From: Draconibacterium orientale
GTDB lineage: Bacteria; Bacteroidota; Bacteroidia; Bacteroidales; UBA12170
Direction: 5' to 3'
DNA: 64,000 nt
Assembly: GCA_020718205.1 (NCBI GenBank)
Contig: DYSN01000004.1
Span: 1-64,000 of the forward strand
The position numbers and the translations under genes were made by a program. This document shows, one piece after another, positions 18,842 through 28,396 of this stretch. The notes under the pieces were generated by a model. It did not search any database. It saw only the letters and a list, made by a program, of their open reading frames with translations, and was not told the origin of the DNA. Within the stretch, counting starts at the first letter, position 1; each line of letters begins with the position of its first letter.

Positions 18842-20170
18842 TTATTTGGATGCTTTTGTCTTTAAATTGATGGTTAGGGTTAATAACAGGATGGAGATGA
18901 CAGAAGCCAGAATCAACACATAAAAACCACCATCCCAGCCAAACAGATCGACAATATGCCCCATGGCAATATTTGCAAACAGCGCTCCACCCAAATATCC
19001 AAACAACCCTGTGAAACCGGCTGCTGTTCCCGCTGCTTTTTTGGGGGATAAATCCAAAGCGTGAACTCCAATGAGCATCACCGGACCATAAATGAGGAAC
19101 CCAATGGCAATGAGCGAAAGATTGATAAGCCACATGGATTGGGCAAACCAATAGGCGAATACAAATAACAGAACAAAAGCCATATAAATTATGCTCACCT
19201 GAGCGCGTTGTCCTTTGAATGCTTTATCACTGAGCCATCCCGCTAAAAGTGTTCCCGGAATACCTGCATATTCATAAAGAAAATAAGCCCAGCCACTGGT
19301 TGACAAGTCCAGATTGCGTGTTTCCTTGAGATAGGTTGGCGCCCAGTCAAGCACACCATATCTAATGAGGTATACAAAGGCATTGGCCAGAGCGATATAC
19401 CATAAGAACCTATTGCTAAAAACATATTTAAAAAATATTTCGCGGGCGGTGAGCTCCTGTTCCGATTTCTCGGGATGGTAATCAGCCGGATATTCGTTCT
19501 TCCATTTCTCAATGGAAGGCAATCCACAACTTTGTGGGGTATCCTGCATAATGAAATAAATTCCAACGGCAATAATTAAAGCAATTATGGCTGGAAAATA
19601 CAAAGCGCTTTGCCAGTCGCCAAAGATTGCAATCCCTAAAATGGCCAATGGGCCTATTAAACCACCGCCTATATTGTGTGCAATATTCCAAACCGACATT
19701 TTTGTTCCCCTTTCACTCACCGAAAACCAATGAACCATGGTTCGTCCGCAGGCTGGCCATCCCATTCCCTGAAACCAGCCATTGAAAAACAAAACGATAA
19801 ACATAATTATAGCCGAGCTGGTGAGGGCTGGAATAAGCCCCATAGCTATCATAGTAATGGCGGATAGAATCAAACCAAGACTTAGAAAAATCTTGGAATT
19901 GCTGCGGTCGCTGATTCCACCCATGATGAATTTGCTTATTCCGTAAGAAACACTGATGGCCGAAAGAACCCAACCCAACTGCGCTTTGGTATAGCCCTGC
20001 TCAATAAGATCGGGCATGATGAGCGAAAAATTCTTACGCACCAGATAATACGATGCATAACCTATAAAAATTCCTAAAAACACACGCCATCTGAGCTTTT
20101 TATACTCTTTGTCTATTTGTTCATCGGGCAAAGAAATCTGTGCACTTTTTGGTTTTAGAAATCCAATCAT
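18842..20170 (-). CDS. MFS transporter, organophosphate:phosphate antiporter (GlpT-like)
   Basis: 12-TM MFS protein; YYLVRKNFSLIMPDLIEQGYTKAQLG and NGWFQGMGWPACGRTMVHWFS are GlpT-like; next to GDPD. Confidence 0.88.
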   Translation of the reverse strand: MIGFLKPKSAQISLPDEQIDKEYKKLRWRVFLGIFIGYASYYLVRKNFSLIMPDLIEQGYTKAQLGWVLSAISVSYGISKFIMGGISDRSNSKIFLSLGLILSAITMIAMGLIPALTSSAIIMFIVLFFNGWFQGMGWPACGRTMVHWFSVSERGTKMSVWNIAHNIGGGLIGPLAILGIAIFGDWQSALYFPAIIALIIAVGIYFIMQDTPQSCGLPSIEKWKNEYPADYHPEKSEQELTAREIFFKYVFSNRFLWYIALANAFVYLIRYGVLDWAPTYLKETRNLDLSTSGWAYFLYEYAGIPGTLLAGWLSDKAFKGQRAQVSIIYMAFVLLFVFAYWFAQSMWLINLSLIAIGFLIYGPVMLIGVHALDLSPKKAAGTAAGFTGLFGYLGGALFANIAMGHIVDLFGWDGGFYVLILASVISILLLTLTINLKTKASK

Positions 20171-20174
20171 AAGG

Positions 20175-22973
20175 TTATTTGTTTATCATAAGCAACTGTT
20201 GCTCTGTCAATTGTCCCGATCTAAACTCCACAGTATAAAGTCCGGGCGCGAGGTCCAACTCAAAATTGGTTGTTCCAAAGGGTTCCAATAATTGAGAGAA
20301 AATAAGATTCCCGGCCAAACCATAAATAGAAACTTCGGTAAAGGGAGTTCCCGGCTCCATTTTTACTGAAAAGCGACCAGTAGTGGGGTTTGGGTAAATA
20401 CTGAAATTTTTATGAGACACTTCTTCCGTACCTGAGCAAGTAACCACTGTTATATAATCTTCCTTTAGGGCTTCAATTTGGGTATTTCCTTGCCAGGCAA
20501 TTAATTTCACATCGAAAACTCCGGGGCTTCTGTATTGAATTACCGGACTGGCTAAATTACTCGCCACAGGAAATCCGCCCTCAAAAAACCAGGAATAGTA
20601 ATCTGCAGCGGTACTCTTGTTGATGTATGCCACATCGGAATTCGTACATGCATTCACCGATTCCAGAGTAAAATTACAGGAAAGCTCATGGCTGATGCAA
20701 AAATATGTTGTCAAACTATCGCCAAAAGTGGTTGCCTGATATAATAGCATTTGAGTGTTCAGGTTCTCTAATGAAAAACCCTCGGCATTTTGGATTCCGT
20801 TGCCTCCACTGTCGTACATGGTGAATTTATAACATCCCGAGGCCAAACAAATGGATTCCTTGGTATTTACATTGCTTGGATAATTTGAGCCTGATGATAT
20901 AAGCTCCCCTTCGGTTGAGCTTAATTTCCAGCTGTTTTCAGAACCATTATTATCGGTAGTAATCGACAAGCGGATATTGTTCCCATAGGAGTTGAAATAC
21001 ACCGACGATGTATTATTGCTTGGATTTTGGTCATTAAGGCCATCCACATTAACAGCGATACTCAGGCTATGCCATTGCGCATCGAGCCCTATAGGATCAA
21101 GAACTACATATCTTAAAGCTCCAGACGCTAAACTTCCGTCCAGTTCAATAATTTCCGGAATCTGGTTATCGATTTTTATCATGGCCACAATATTACTAAC
21201 TGATTCAAATCCAATGTTTTTAATAATGAATTTTGTATCTAAAGTATCCCCATTACAATTGATTCCATTGGGCGAAATGATTTCGGTGAGCTCTATGTCA
21301 TAGTCCAAATCAACACTTACATTGATTGATAAGGTATCATTTTCAGGGAATTCATCGGGTTGTCCGTTGGGCATGGAACTAACTGCCAGAAATGTAAATT
21401 GACCATAGGTGATTTCGATGGCTGGAAATTTTACCTGAGCTGTGTCGTAAGTTGCCAGGTTACCTGTCCAGATTGTTTCAATAAATTCGCCTTCGTCAAT
21501 TTTGTATTTTACATTGAGTGTTGTTAATGGATTATTGCCCATATTCCTAATGACAAAAGTGGGCCGAACTGTTGAAGGACCAGCATATTGGTTGATAGGT
21601 TCAATGGCAAATGGAATAGAGGCATTATTGGCAAAAGTGCTCAATCCCGAATCCAATCCTTCCAACGAGGTCACCCCTGAATTCAGGGGATCCAACCAGC
21701 TGGAGAGACTGTAATTGGGCGTTGGTGTGTAATCCCAGCTGGTGGAAAATTTGCCAAACCAATCGGCGGTTAAGGAGGTGCAACTGGCGTAACCACCATG
21801 CAACTGGCCAATAATCTGCTTTTGACTGTTATACAAGGGGGATCCGGATGAGCCTGGCTCAGTGGTTCCCAAATCCCAAACATTTATTCTCCAATGGCTG
21901 TTCTCAACCCCCTGATTTCCATAATACTGATCGGAAACGCAGGTATCATAATCGAAGGTGATTTTTTTAATATCGCCGCTGGGGTGGTGAATACAGGTGG
22001 TATTTATAAAGGGATTGTCTGACCTGTTCCATCCATTATAATATACGTTGTATTCCACAGGTGGTACCTGAGAAAGTTCAACCAGACAAACATCAGATGC
22101 TGTGTTGCTGGCGCGAAGCGTGGTATATTGTACAGACTGATTGGTAGGCCCATCCACATTGTCGCAACCAGGGCTTTCGTAATTGAACATAATAATCCAG
22201 GTATTTTCTCCTCCCTGACAATGGGATGCTGTTAGAAAATAAGGTGTTCCATCCTGAGCTGTGTTGTTGATGAGTGAGCCGGTACATTTTCTGGCATTAT
22301 TGGCCAATAAAATCATGGCTACGCCACGTTTTTCGTTTTGCCAGTCGTCGCCTTCCGGGCAGTTGACATTCACATTGCAGGCACCGGAGCTACCAAATCC
22401 CTTGTCAGTGTTGCTATAGATATCTTTGTAGCCATGAATTACATAGCTAACTTCCAACAATCCCTGACCCAAAACCGCAGCCGGCTCGTAATACTCTAAA
22501 ATACAACTCTCGCCTACCGTGGGCGCCGTGGCAAATCCACCATCGGGATTGTGGTTGTTCTTATTAAAACTCCCCAGAACATGGGTTTTCTGCTTGTTGT
22601 AAACAAAAAAACCGGCTCCTTCAGGCATATAATATTGGCTAAATATCAGATTGATGGACAAGGCCCCATAGGATATAATTTCCAATCTCCAGAGTCTGTC
22701 ACCATTTGGAAGCGATTCCCAGGTTCCAGAATTCTCCAGGCTATAATTAACAGGCATATCGAAGCCAAAACGCCACGGAATTTCCGGATTCGACTCATCT
22801 AAAGCATCTTCAAAAAGAAGCTTCTCCACGTCCACTTCGGGCATAATTTTATATTCAATTCCGGTTTTTAATTCACTATTGCCAAAACTATATGGCTTTC
22901 CACCATAACTAATCTGAGCCTGAGCCAATTCCACCATCAGGAAGAGAAACAGGAAAATATACAATCGTCGCAT
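20175..22973 (-). CDS. T9SS-secreted trypsin-like (lysyl endopeptidase-type) protease
   Basis: FLTASHCQGGENTW, GSSGSPLYNSQKQIIGQLHGG, CARDB-like repeats, C-terminal sorting domain (IYPNPTTGRFSV..LAPGLYTVEF). Confidence 0.88.
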   Translation of the reverse strand: MRRLYIFLFLFLMVELAQAQISYGGKPYSFGNSELKTGIEYKIMPEVDVEKLLFEDALDESNPEIPWRFGFDMPVNYSLENSGTWESLPNGDRLWRLEIISYGALSINLIFSQYYMPEGAGFFVYNKQKTHVLGSFNKNNHNPDGGFATAPTVGESCILEYYEPAAVLGQGLLEVSYVIHGYKDIYSNTDKGFGSSGACNVNVNCPEGDDWQNEKRGVAMILLANNARKCTGSLINNTAQDGTPYFLTASHCQGGENTWIIMFNYESPGCDNVDGPTNQSVQYTTLRASNTASDVCLVELSQVPPVEYNVYYNGWNRSDNPFINTTCIHHPSGDIKKITFDYDTCVSDQYYGNQGVENSHWRINVWDLGTTEPGSSGSPLYNSQKQIIGQLHGGYASCTSLTADWFGKFSTSWDYTPTPNYSLSSWLDPLNSGVTSLEGLDSGLSTFANNASIPFAIEPINQYAGPSTVRPTFVIRNMGNNPLTTLNVKYKIDEGEFIETIWTGNLATYDTAQVKFPAIEITYGQFTFLAVSSMPNGQPDEFPENDTLSINVSVDLDYDIELTEIISPNGINCNGDTLDTKFIIKNIGFESVSNIVAMIKIDNQIPEIIELDGSLASGALRYVVLDPIGLDAQWHSLSIAVNVDGLNDQNPSNNTSSVYFNSYGNNIRLSITTDNNGSENSWKLSSTEGELISSGSNYPSNVNTKESICLASGCYKFTMYDSGGNGIQNAEGFSLENLNTQMLLYQATTFGDSLTTYFCISHELSCNFTLESVNACTNSDVAYINKSTAADYYSWFFEGGFPVASNLASPVIQYRSPGVFDVKLIAWQGNTQIEALKEDYITVVTCSGTEEVSHKNFSIYPNPTTGRFSVKMEPGTPFTEVSIYGLAGNLIFSQLLEPFGTTNFELDLAPGLYTVEFRSGQLTEQQLLMINK

Positions 22974-23066
22974 TGATTTGGTTTTAATATTATGGGTGCT
23001 AAAATAGTGGATTTTTAAAATGCTATCACCTTTCCCGTTTCATTTACTTGGAATTAACAGAAATAA

Positions 23067-23099
23067 ACTATGCATGCATAGTATTTTTTTATATTTTTG
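23067..23099 (+). promoter_or_regulatory. Promoter with embedded 16-bp palindrome upstream of the nitronate monooxygenase-like gene
   Basis: Perfect palindrome ACTATGCATGCATAGT (23067-23082) at the -33 position relative to TATTTTTG (-7 box, 23092-23099). Confidence 0.6.
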
Positions 23100-23117
23100 A
23101 AATCCAAAAAACCAAAT

Positions 23118-24059
23118 ATGAAGACACGTCTTATTGAGATGTTCAACATTGAACACCCCATCATCATGGCTCCCATGTTCTTGATATCGAACACTAAAAT
23201 GATAATCGCTGCACTTGAAAGTGGTATTACCGCCGCATTTCCGGCACTCAATTACCGAACCGACGAAGATTTCAGGAAAGCTATTGATGAGATTAGAGCT
23301 GCTACCAAAAAGCCTTTTGGAGTAAACCTAATTGTAAATAAATCGAACATAAAATATAAGGCTCAACTTCAAACCTGTGTGGAGAAAAAAGTGGATTTTA
23401 TTATCACCTCGCTGGGAAGCCCTAAGGAAGTTATTGAACTGTGCAAACCTTTGGGAATCAAAGTATTTTGCGATGTAGTGGATGCAGTTTACGCGCAAAA
23501 AGTTGTAGATTTGGGCGCCGATGCTCTTATTGCCGTAACCCGCGAAGCTGGCGGACATGCCGGTGGTCAACCTGCCGAAAGACTAATTCCGGCCTTGAAA
23601 GCAAAATTTCAGATTCCTGTAATTGGAGCCGGGGGAGTCAGTAACAAGGAATCTTATCAAAAACTAATGGCATTGGGCGTCGACGGAGTTTCGGTGGGCA
23701 CAGTATTTATCGCTTCGCACGAAGCTCCTGTAAGTCAGGACTATAAACAGGCACTCATTGACTATGGCGCCAAAGATGTGGTGATGACCGGCAATTTGTC
23801 GGGCTCTCCCCTAACCGTAATCAATACACCCTATGTTCAGAAAATTGGAACCAAAGCTGGTTTTCTACAACGGATGATGCTGAAACACAAAAGCTTGAAA
23901 AAAATAATCAAAATGTTTGTTGCTGTGAAAGGAATGAAAGCCATTGAAAAAGCTGCTTTTAAAAGTACCTACAAAACCTATTGGGTGGCTGGTCCGGGCA
24001 TCGAACATATCCATCAAATCAAATCCATCAGGGAGATTGTTAAAAATCTTGTGGACTAA
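23118..24059 (+). CDS. Nitronate monooxygenase / 2-nitropropane dioxygenase-like flavoprotein
   Basis: HPIIMAPMF, EAGGHAGG, IGAGGVS, GVSVGTVFIAS; ORF-track start 23097 lies inside the -7 box so MKTRL at 23118 is preferred. Confidence 0.88.
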   Translation: MKTRLIEMFNIEHPIIMAPMFLISNTKMIIAALESGITAAFPALNYRTDEDFRKAIDEIRAATKKPFGVNLIVNKSNIKYKAQLQTCVEKKVDFIITSLGSPKEVIELCKPLGIKVFCDVVDAVYAQKVVDLGADALIAVTREAGGHAGGQPAERLIPALKAKFQIPVIGAGGVSNKESYQKLMALGVDGVSVGTVFIASHEAPVSQDYKQALIDYGAKDVVMTGNLSGSPLTVINTPYVQKIGTKAGFLQRMMLKHKSLKKIIKMFVAVKGMKAIEKAAFKSTYKTYWVAGPGIEHIHQIKSIREIVKNLVD

Positions 24060-24070
24060 AAACTTCTCGT

Positions 24071-24895
24071 CTACCAGCGAACCAGCAACCTAAATTTTTT
24101 GAAACACAAATCGAAGCTCTCCAAAACATTTTGATTTTCAATTTCATAGGAACCAATCAATTCACCAGCACCATGAAATGAGTTTGATTTCAAATAATAC
24201 CTGATGCTTTTTCGATACGCTTTTTTGCGGAGTTTGTCGCTTTCGATGGTCGAAATATCCACTTTTCCTGCATAGTTTTTCTCCAAATCTATCAGCAACA
24301 CTTTTTGCTTTTCGCGAATCCGTATCTTGCTAAAATACAACCATTCATCGAGCCATAAGGGGCTCATGTTATTGCGACTTTTGAATACCTGAGCCGACTG
24401 CAAAATATAGGGTTCCATTTCCTTTAAATATAGCGACACTGTTAGCTTTATACTTAACAGGAGTTGTTGGTCAAAGTTGAATTCCTGAACAGCCGAAGAA
24501 TTTTTCCACAGCGGCTGAACCTGGTCAAATCCCAATCCGCTGCGCAAACAAACCTCCTCGAACAAGCCATGAGAATAGGCATCGAGCGAATCGAAAGGAA
24601 ACAGGCAGCGTTGAAGCAACAATCGATGTAGGGCTGCTTCGGGCTTATCGGTCAATAAATAGGAATAGGCAAGCTCTGTAATAAATATGGACGCCGATTT
24701 CTGTGAAAATGGCGTGGGGTTTTGTAAAATCTGTTCCACCATACCTTCGGCATTGGGCAAATTGTTCTTAATCAAATCCACTCTGTTCTGGGGATTTATA
24801 TGTTGTAAATATTGTAGCTCAGTCTCAAGACTGAATTGCGCCATCAGGTTTGAAACGAAGAATAAGCCCAACAGCAAAACAAATATATTTTTCAT
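24071..24895 (-). CDS. Hypothetical secreted protein
   Basis: Signal peptide, 274 aa, no recognised domain. Confidence 0.7.
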   Translation of the reverse strand: MKNIFVLLLGLFFVSNLMAQFSLETELQYLQHINPQNRVDLIKNNLPNAEGMVEQILQNPTPFSQKSASIFITELAYSYLLTDKPEAALHRLLLQRCLFPFDSLDAYSHGLFEEVCLRSGLGFDQVQPLWKNSSAVQEFNFDQQLLLSIKLTVSLYLKEMEPYILQSAQVFKSRNNMSPLWLDEWLYFSKIRIREKQKVLLIDLEKNYAGKVDISTIESDKLRKKAYRKSIRYYLKSNSFHGAGELIGSYEIENQNVLESFDLCFKKFRLLVRW

Positions 24896-24906
24896 AATTA
24901 ATTCCT

Positions 24907-25470
24907 TTAAAATGAATAAGATACACCAAATGATGGATAAACACGTTTATGAAGACTCACCCCACCATCTCCTTCCATCTGAAGTTTAAATCCATACTTA
25001 TAGCGTATGATTTCCTGCTTTTTCTCCAATACTACTTTCCCGTGAATCCAGTCGTAGAAATAGGTGAAAAATACCAATGCCACCGAGGCAGCACCAATAT
25101 ATTTATAGGTTTTAACTTCGGGGACTTCGGGTTTATTATTGAGAATGCCAAAAATAGTTTCTCCTTGTTTCTCAAGCTTATAATAGCTGTAGGCCGTGCC
25201 GGCAAAACCAATCAACCTGCCGGTAAGCAAATAATAGCCGGTGTTATGCTCTTTAGCTTTAAAATGTACATACCCTGGAACTATCATAGCGTAGGCCATA
25301 TCCATCATTCGGGCATCGCGCGATAACAATTGAAATTCGTTCAACTCCGTGGATGAGTATACAGCGGGAATCTTCACCTTGTCGTCGGTAATTCGTTTGT
25401 AAATATCGAAATCCTGAGCCCAAAGCCCCATTGACAAAGTGATGAAGGTGAGGAATATTAGTTTTTTCAT
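24907..25470 (-). CDS. Hypothetical membrane/exported protein
   Basis: Signal peptide and internal hydrophobic segments; co-directional with 24071..24895. Confidence 0.7.
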   Translation of the reverse strand: MKKLIFLTFITLSMGLWAQDFDIYKRITDDKVKIPAVYSSTELNEFQLLSRDARMMDMAYAMIVPGYVHFKAKEHNTGYYLLTGRLIGFAGTAYSYYKLEKQGETIFGILNNKPEVPEVKTYKYIGAASVALVFFTYFYDWIHGKVVLEKKQEIIRYKYGFKLQMEGDGGVSLHKRVYPSFGVSYSF

Positions 25471-25602
25471 CGTTCAAAATATTTATTTAAAAGTAAAGAA
25501 AATATATATCACTGGTAAATAATAAATATTATTTTATGCAACTGATAGTTTTACTTCATAAAAGCAGCCAAATTAGCGGCACAATTGCTTAATTCCCTTT
25601 TT

Positions 25603-27075
25603 ATGAAAAATGTATTTATTGTCGCCTTGTTCAGCCTGATAGGTTTATCGGTGTTTTCAAAAAATTACGAATTAATTAAAACCGATGGGGTATTTTATTA
25701 TGGAACATATTCCTATAAAATAAGCCATATTACCAATTTAAGCAATGGTATTATGTGCTATCCCGTTCCCACAGCAGAATTTATATCCTTTGGAAAAGGA
25801 TCTATCAATCCCAATACATCAATACTTGGTGATTCCATCTACATTGCATCTAATGGAGACACCCGGTTTTTTAATTCCCGGGGCTTTTCGCTATTTTTCA
25901 TTCCTTTTGATGATTTTGAACCCCGGGTTGTTTATTCCGATGATTTAGGAACCCAAATCACCGGCCAATATACTGGTCTGGCTTCAGAAGAAATAATGCC
26001 AGGTTATATTGGGGATTTTGCTATTCTTCAACTTCAGGTAAAGGATTTTTCGGGCAATCCTTTAACCGATCATGCGCTGCACCTGAAAGAGCTTAGAGTA
26101 TCGAAGGAATTTGGATACATGGAATTTTTTCGAATGGATGAATTCAGGGGAATCCATTATAAATATTACTGCAATCCCTTTAAATTACGTAAATTAACAG
26201 CATTACAAACTTCCACAGAAACCATTGGGATAAAACCCAGATTTGATAAAATAACAACAAGCTTAGAAATTGGCACTGAAATCCATTTTACATACGAAGG
26301 TATTTTTGCTAATGACTTCTTCTTTGACTTCTTCTTCTTTGAGATTAAAAAAACTGTTACAGACAAAGTGATAAACTCTCCTTATATTACTTATTCCTTT
26401 ACAAAATGTGTTCATATTTACGATCATCATTATGACACCGCCTATACCGAAGAAGTAACTGAATTATATCATTATAAATCAATACTCAATCAAGTTCTGG
26501 ACAGCTTTGACATCAGCGGGCAAAATGGATTTAGGCGGGCAACAAACTATGGTACAGGAATCGAAGAAAGCTTTTATATGCCCTATTTCGATTATGATGT
26601 TTATTATAAAGTATCGGAATACGAAATGGATAGTATTTTATAATGGTGGATAAAACCCGATGACCAATTATCACATTCACAAACTCCCGGGCTCAGATTT
26701 ATTAATGAACTTGGCAATATTACTTACTACCGGGGCGAAGAATACCAAGGCGACCAAATAGTCTACTACAAAACTCCTTATGAGGAATGGGGCACTCCAC
26801 TTGATTTTTCATGTCCATCGGGAATCGGAATTGGAGAATCATCAAATCCGGAAATCCGCATTTATCCCAACCCTGCTACTTCATTTGTGCGGATTGACTC
26901 CCCTGTTTTGGATAATTTGGTTAAAATTTATGATGTTCAGGGAAGACTAATGGAGCAAGTTGAACTCCAGGGTCGAAATACTTTCCAGGTCAACGAGTTA
27001 GAAGGTGGGTTCTATTTGATTGAGCTCTATTCAGGCACTGAACTACAATTGAGACAGAAATTATTAGTGGAATAA
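25603..27075 (+). pseudogene. T9SS cargo protein interrupted by one in-frame TAA at 26641-26643
   Basis: Signal peptide MKNVFIVALFSLIGLSVFS; the reading frame continues unbroken after the TAA (WWIKPDDQLSHSQTPGLRF..) into a T9SS sorting domain (IRIYPNPATSFVRI..LEGGFYLIELYSGTELQLRQKLLVE). Confidence 0.75.
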
Positions 27076-27272
27076 ATACTTCCATTATAATTTTTATTTT
27101 TAATCATAGTGCATATTCCTACACAGCCATTTCATTTTTTTATCACCTCAAATTATTCAGTCATAATAAAATACTGAATTGATTTTACCTTAAAATTAAT
27201 TGACAAGCACAAACAATTCTGCCAAATGAATAATTAAGTTACTTTAGCCCCCAAAACTGAAAAATTTAATTT

Positions 27273-28346
27273 ATGGCCTATTTGAACACCATAATCAAGG
27301 GAACTGGAAGCTATATTCCTACTAAAGTCATTAAAAATGTGGACTTTATAAATCAGGATTTTTACGATGCCAACAAAGAAAAACTCGACGATTCCGGCGA
27401 AAATATCATTCGAAAATTCAACGAAATAACCGGAATAAGCGAAAGAAGATATCTCAACGACCACCAAACTGTATCGGATATTGCTTTTATTGCCGCTGAA
27501 AAAGCCATTAAAAATGCGGATATTGACCCCGAAACCATTGACCAGATTATTGTGGCCCACAATTTTGGCGATGTGATTGAAGGCACCATTCAAACCGATA
27601 ACGTCCCCAGCTTAGCTTCACGGGTTAAGCACTCACTCAAGATAAAGAATCCGGAATGTGTGGCCTACGATGTTCTTTTTGGTTGCCCCGGTTGGATTCA
27701 GGGGGTTCTGCAAGCCGATGCCTATATTAAAGCCGGATTGGGTAAGCGTTTTCTCGTGATTGGCTCCGAAGCATTAAGCCGTGTTGTTGATCCCTACGAC
27801 CGCGATACCATGATTTACAGCGATGGCGCCGGAGCTTGTATTGTGGAAGGTGTTATGGAAGAAGAAAAAAGGGGGATTTTATCCTCTGCAGTTCGTACCG
27901 ATACTTATGAAGAAGCCTATTATTTGTTTCTGGGAGAATCGAACAAACCGCTGGAAGACTCAAAAATCAGATACATTAAAATGCATGGCCGGAAAATTTA
28001 TGAATATGCTATTTCCAAAGTTCCAACTGCCATGCAGGCTGCCTTGGATAAAGCCCAAATCAATCTGGATCAGGTCAATAAAATTCTCATTCATCAGGCC
28101 AACGAAAAAATGGATGAAGCTATTGTAAAAAGGCTTTATCGGCTCAACCACTTGCAAAGCCCCGAAGGAATTATGCCATTGAGCATTCAGTTTTTGGGAA
28201 ACAGCTCCGTTGCTACCATTCCAACTTTATACGATACCATTTTGAAAGGCGAATGTGACGGTCACGAAATCAACGAGAACGATATTCTTTTATTCGCCTC
28301 GGTGGGCGCCGGGATGAACATAAACGCCTTTGTTTACAGGCAATAA
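27273..28346 (+). CDS. fabH: 3-oxoacyl-ACP synthase III family protein
   Basis: GTGSYIPTKVIKN, AYDVLFGCPGWIQG active-site Cys, LIHQANEKM, GNSSVATIP. Confidence 0.9.
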   Translation: MAYLNTIIKGTGSYIPTKVIKNVDFINQDFYDANKEKLDDSGENIIRKFNEITGISERRYLNDHQTVSDIAFIAAEKAIKNADIDPETIDQIIVAHNFGDVIEGTIQTDNVPSLASRVKHSLKIKNPECVAYDVLFGCPGWIQGVLQADAYIKAGLGKRFLVIGSEALSRVVDPYDRDTMIYSDGAGACIVEGVMEEEKRGILSSAVRTDTYEEAYYLFLGESNKPLEDSKIRYIKMHGRKIYEYAISKVPTAMQAALDKAQINLDQVNKILIHQANEKMDEAIVKRLYRLNHLQSPEGIMPLSIQFLGNSSVATIPTLYDTILKGECDGHEINENDILLFASVGAGMNINAFVYRQ

Positions 28347-28380
28347 AAAAAGCTGCTCAACATAATGAGCAGCTTTTTTC
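28345..28380. terminator. Bidirectional terminator between convergent fabH and aconitase genes
   Basis: AAAAAAAGCTGCTC-aacataat-GAGCAGCTTTTTT. Confidence 0.9.
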
Positions 28381-28396
28381 TTTAGATTTTTTCGAA

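Noticed and set aside
27155-27179. ATTCAGT..ACTGAAT inverted repeat upstream of fabH
   Set aside because: Only 7 bp in an AT-rich region; likely chance.
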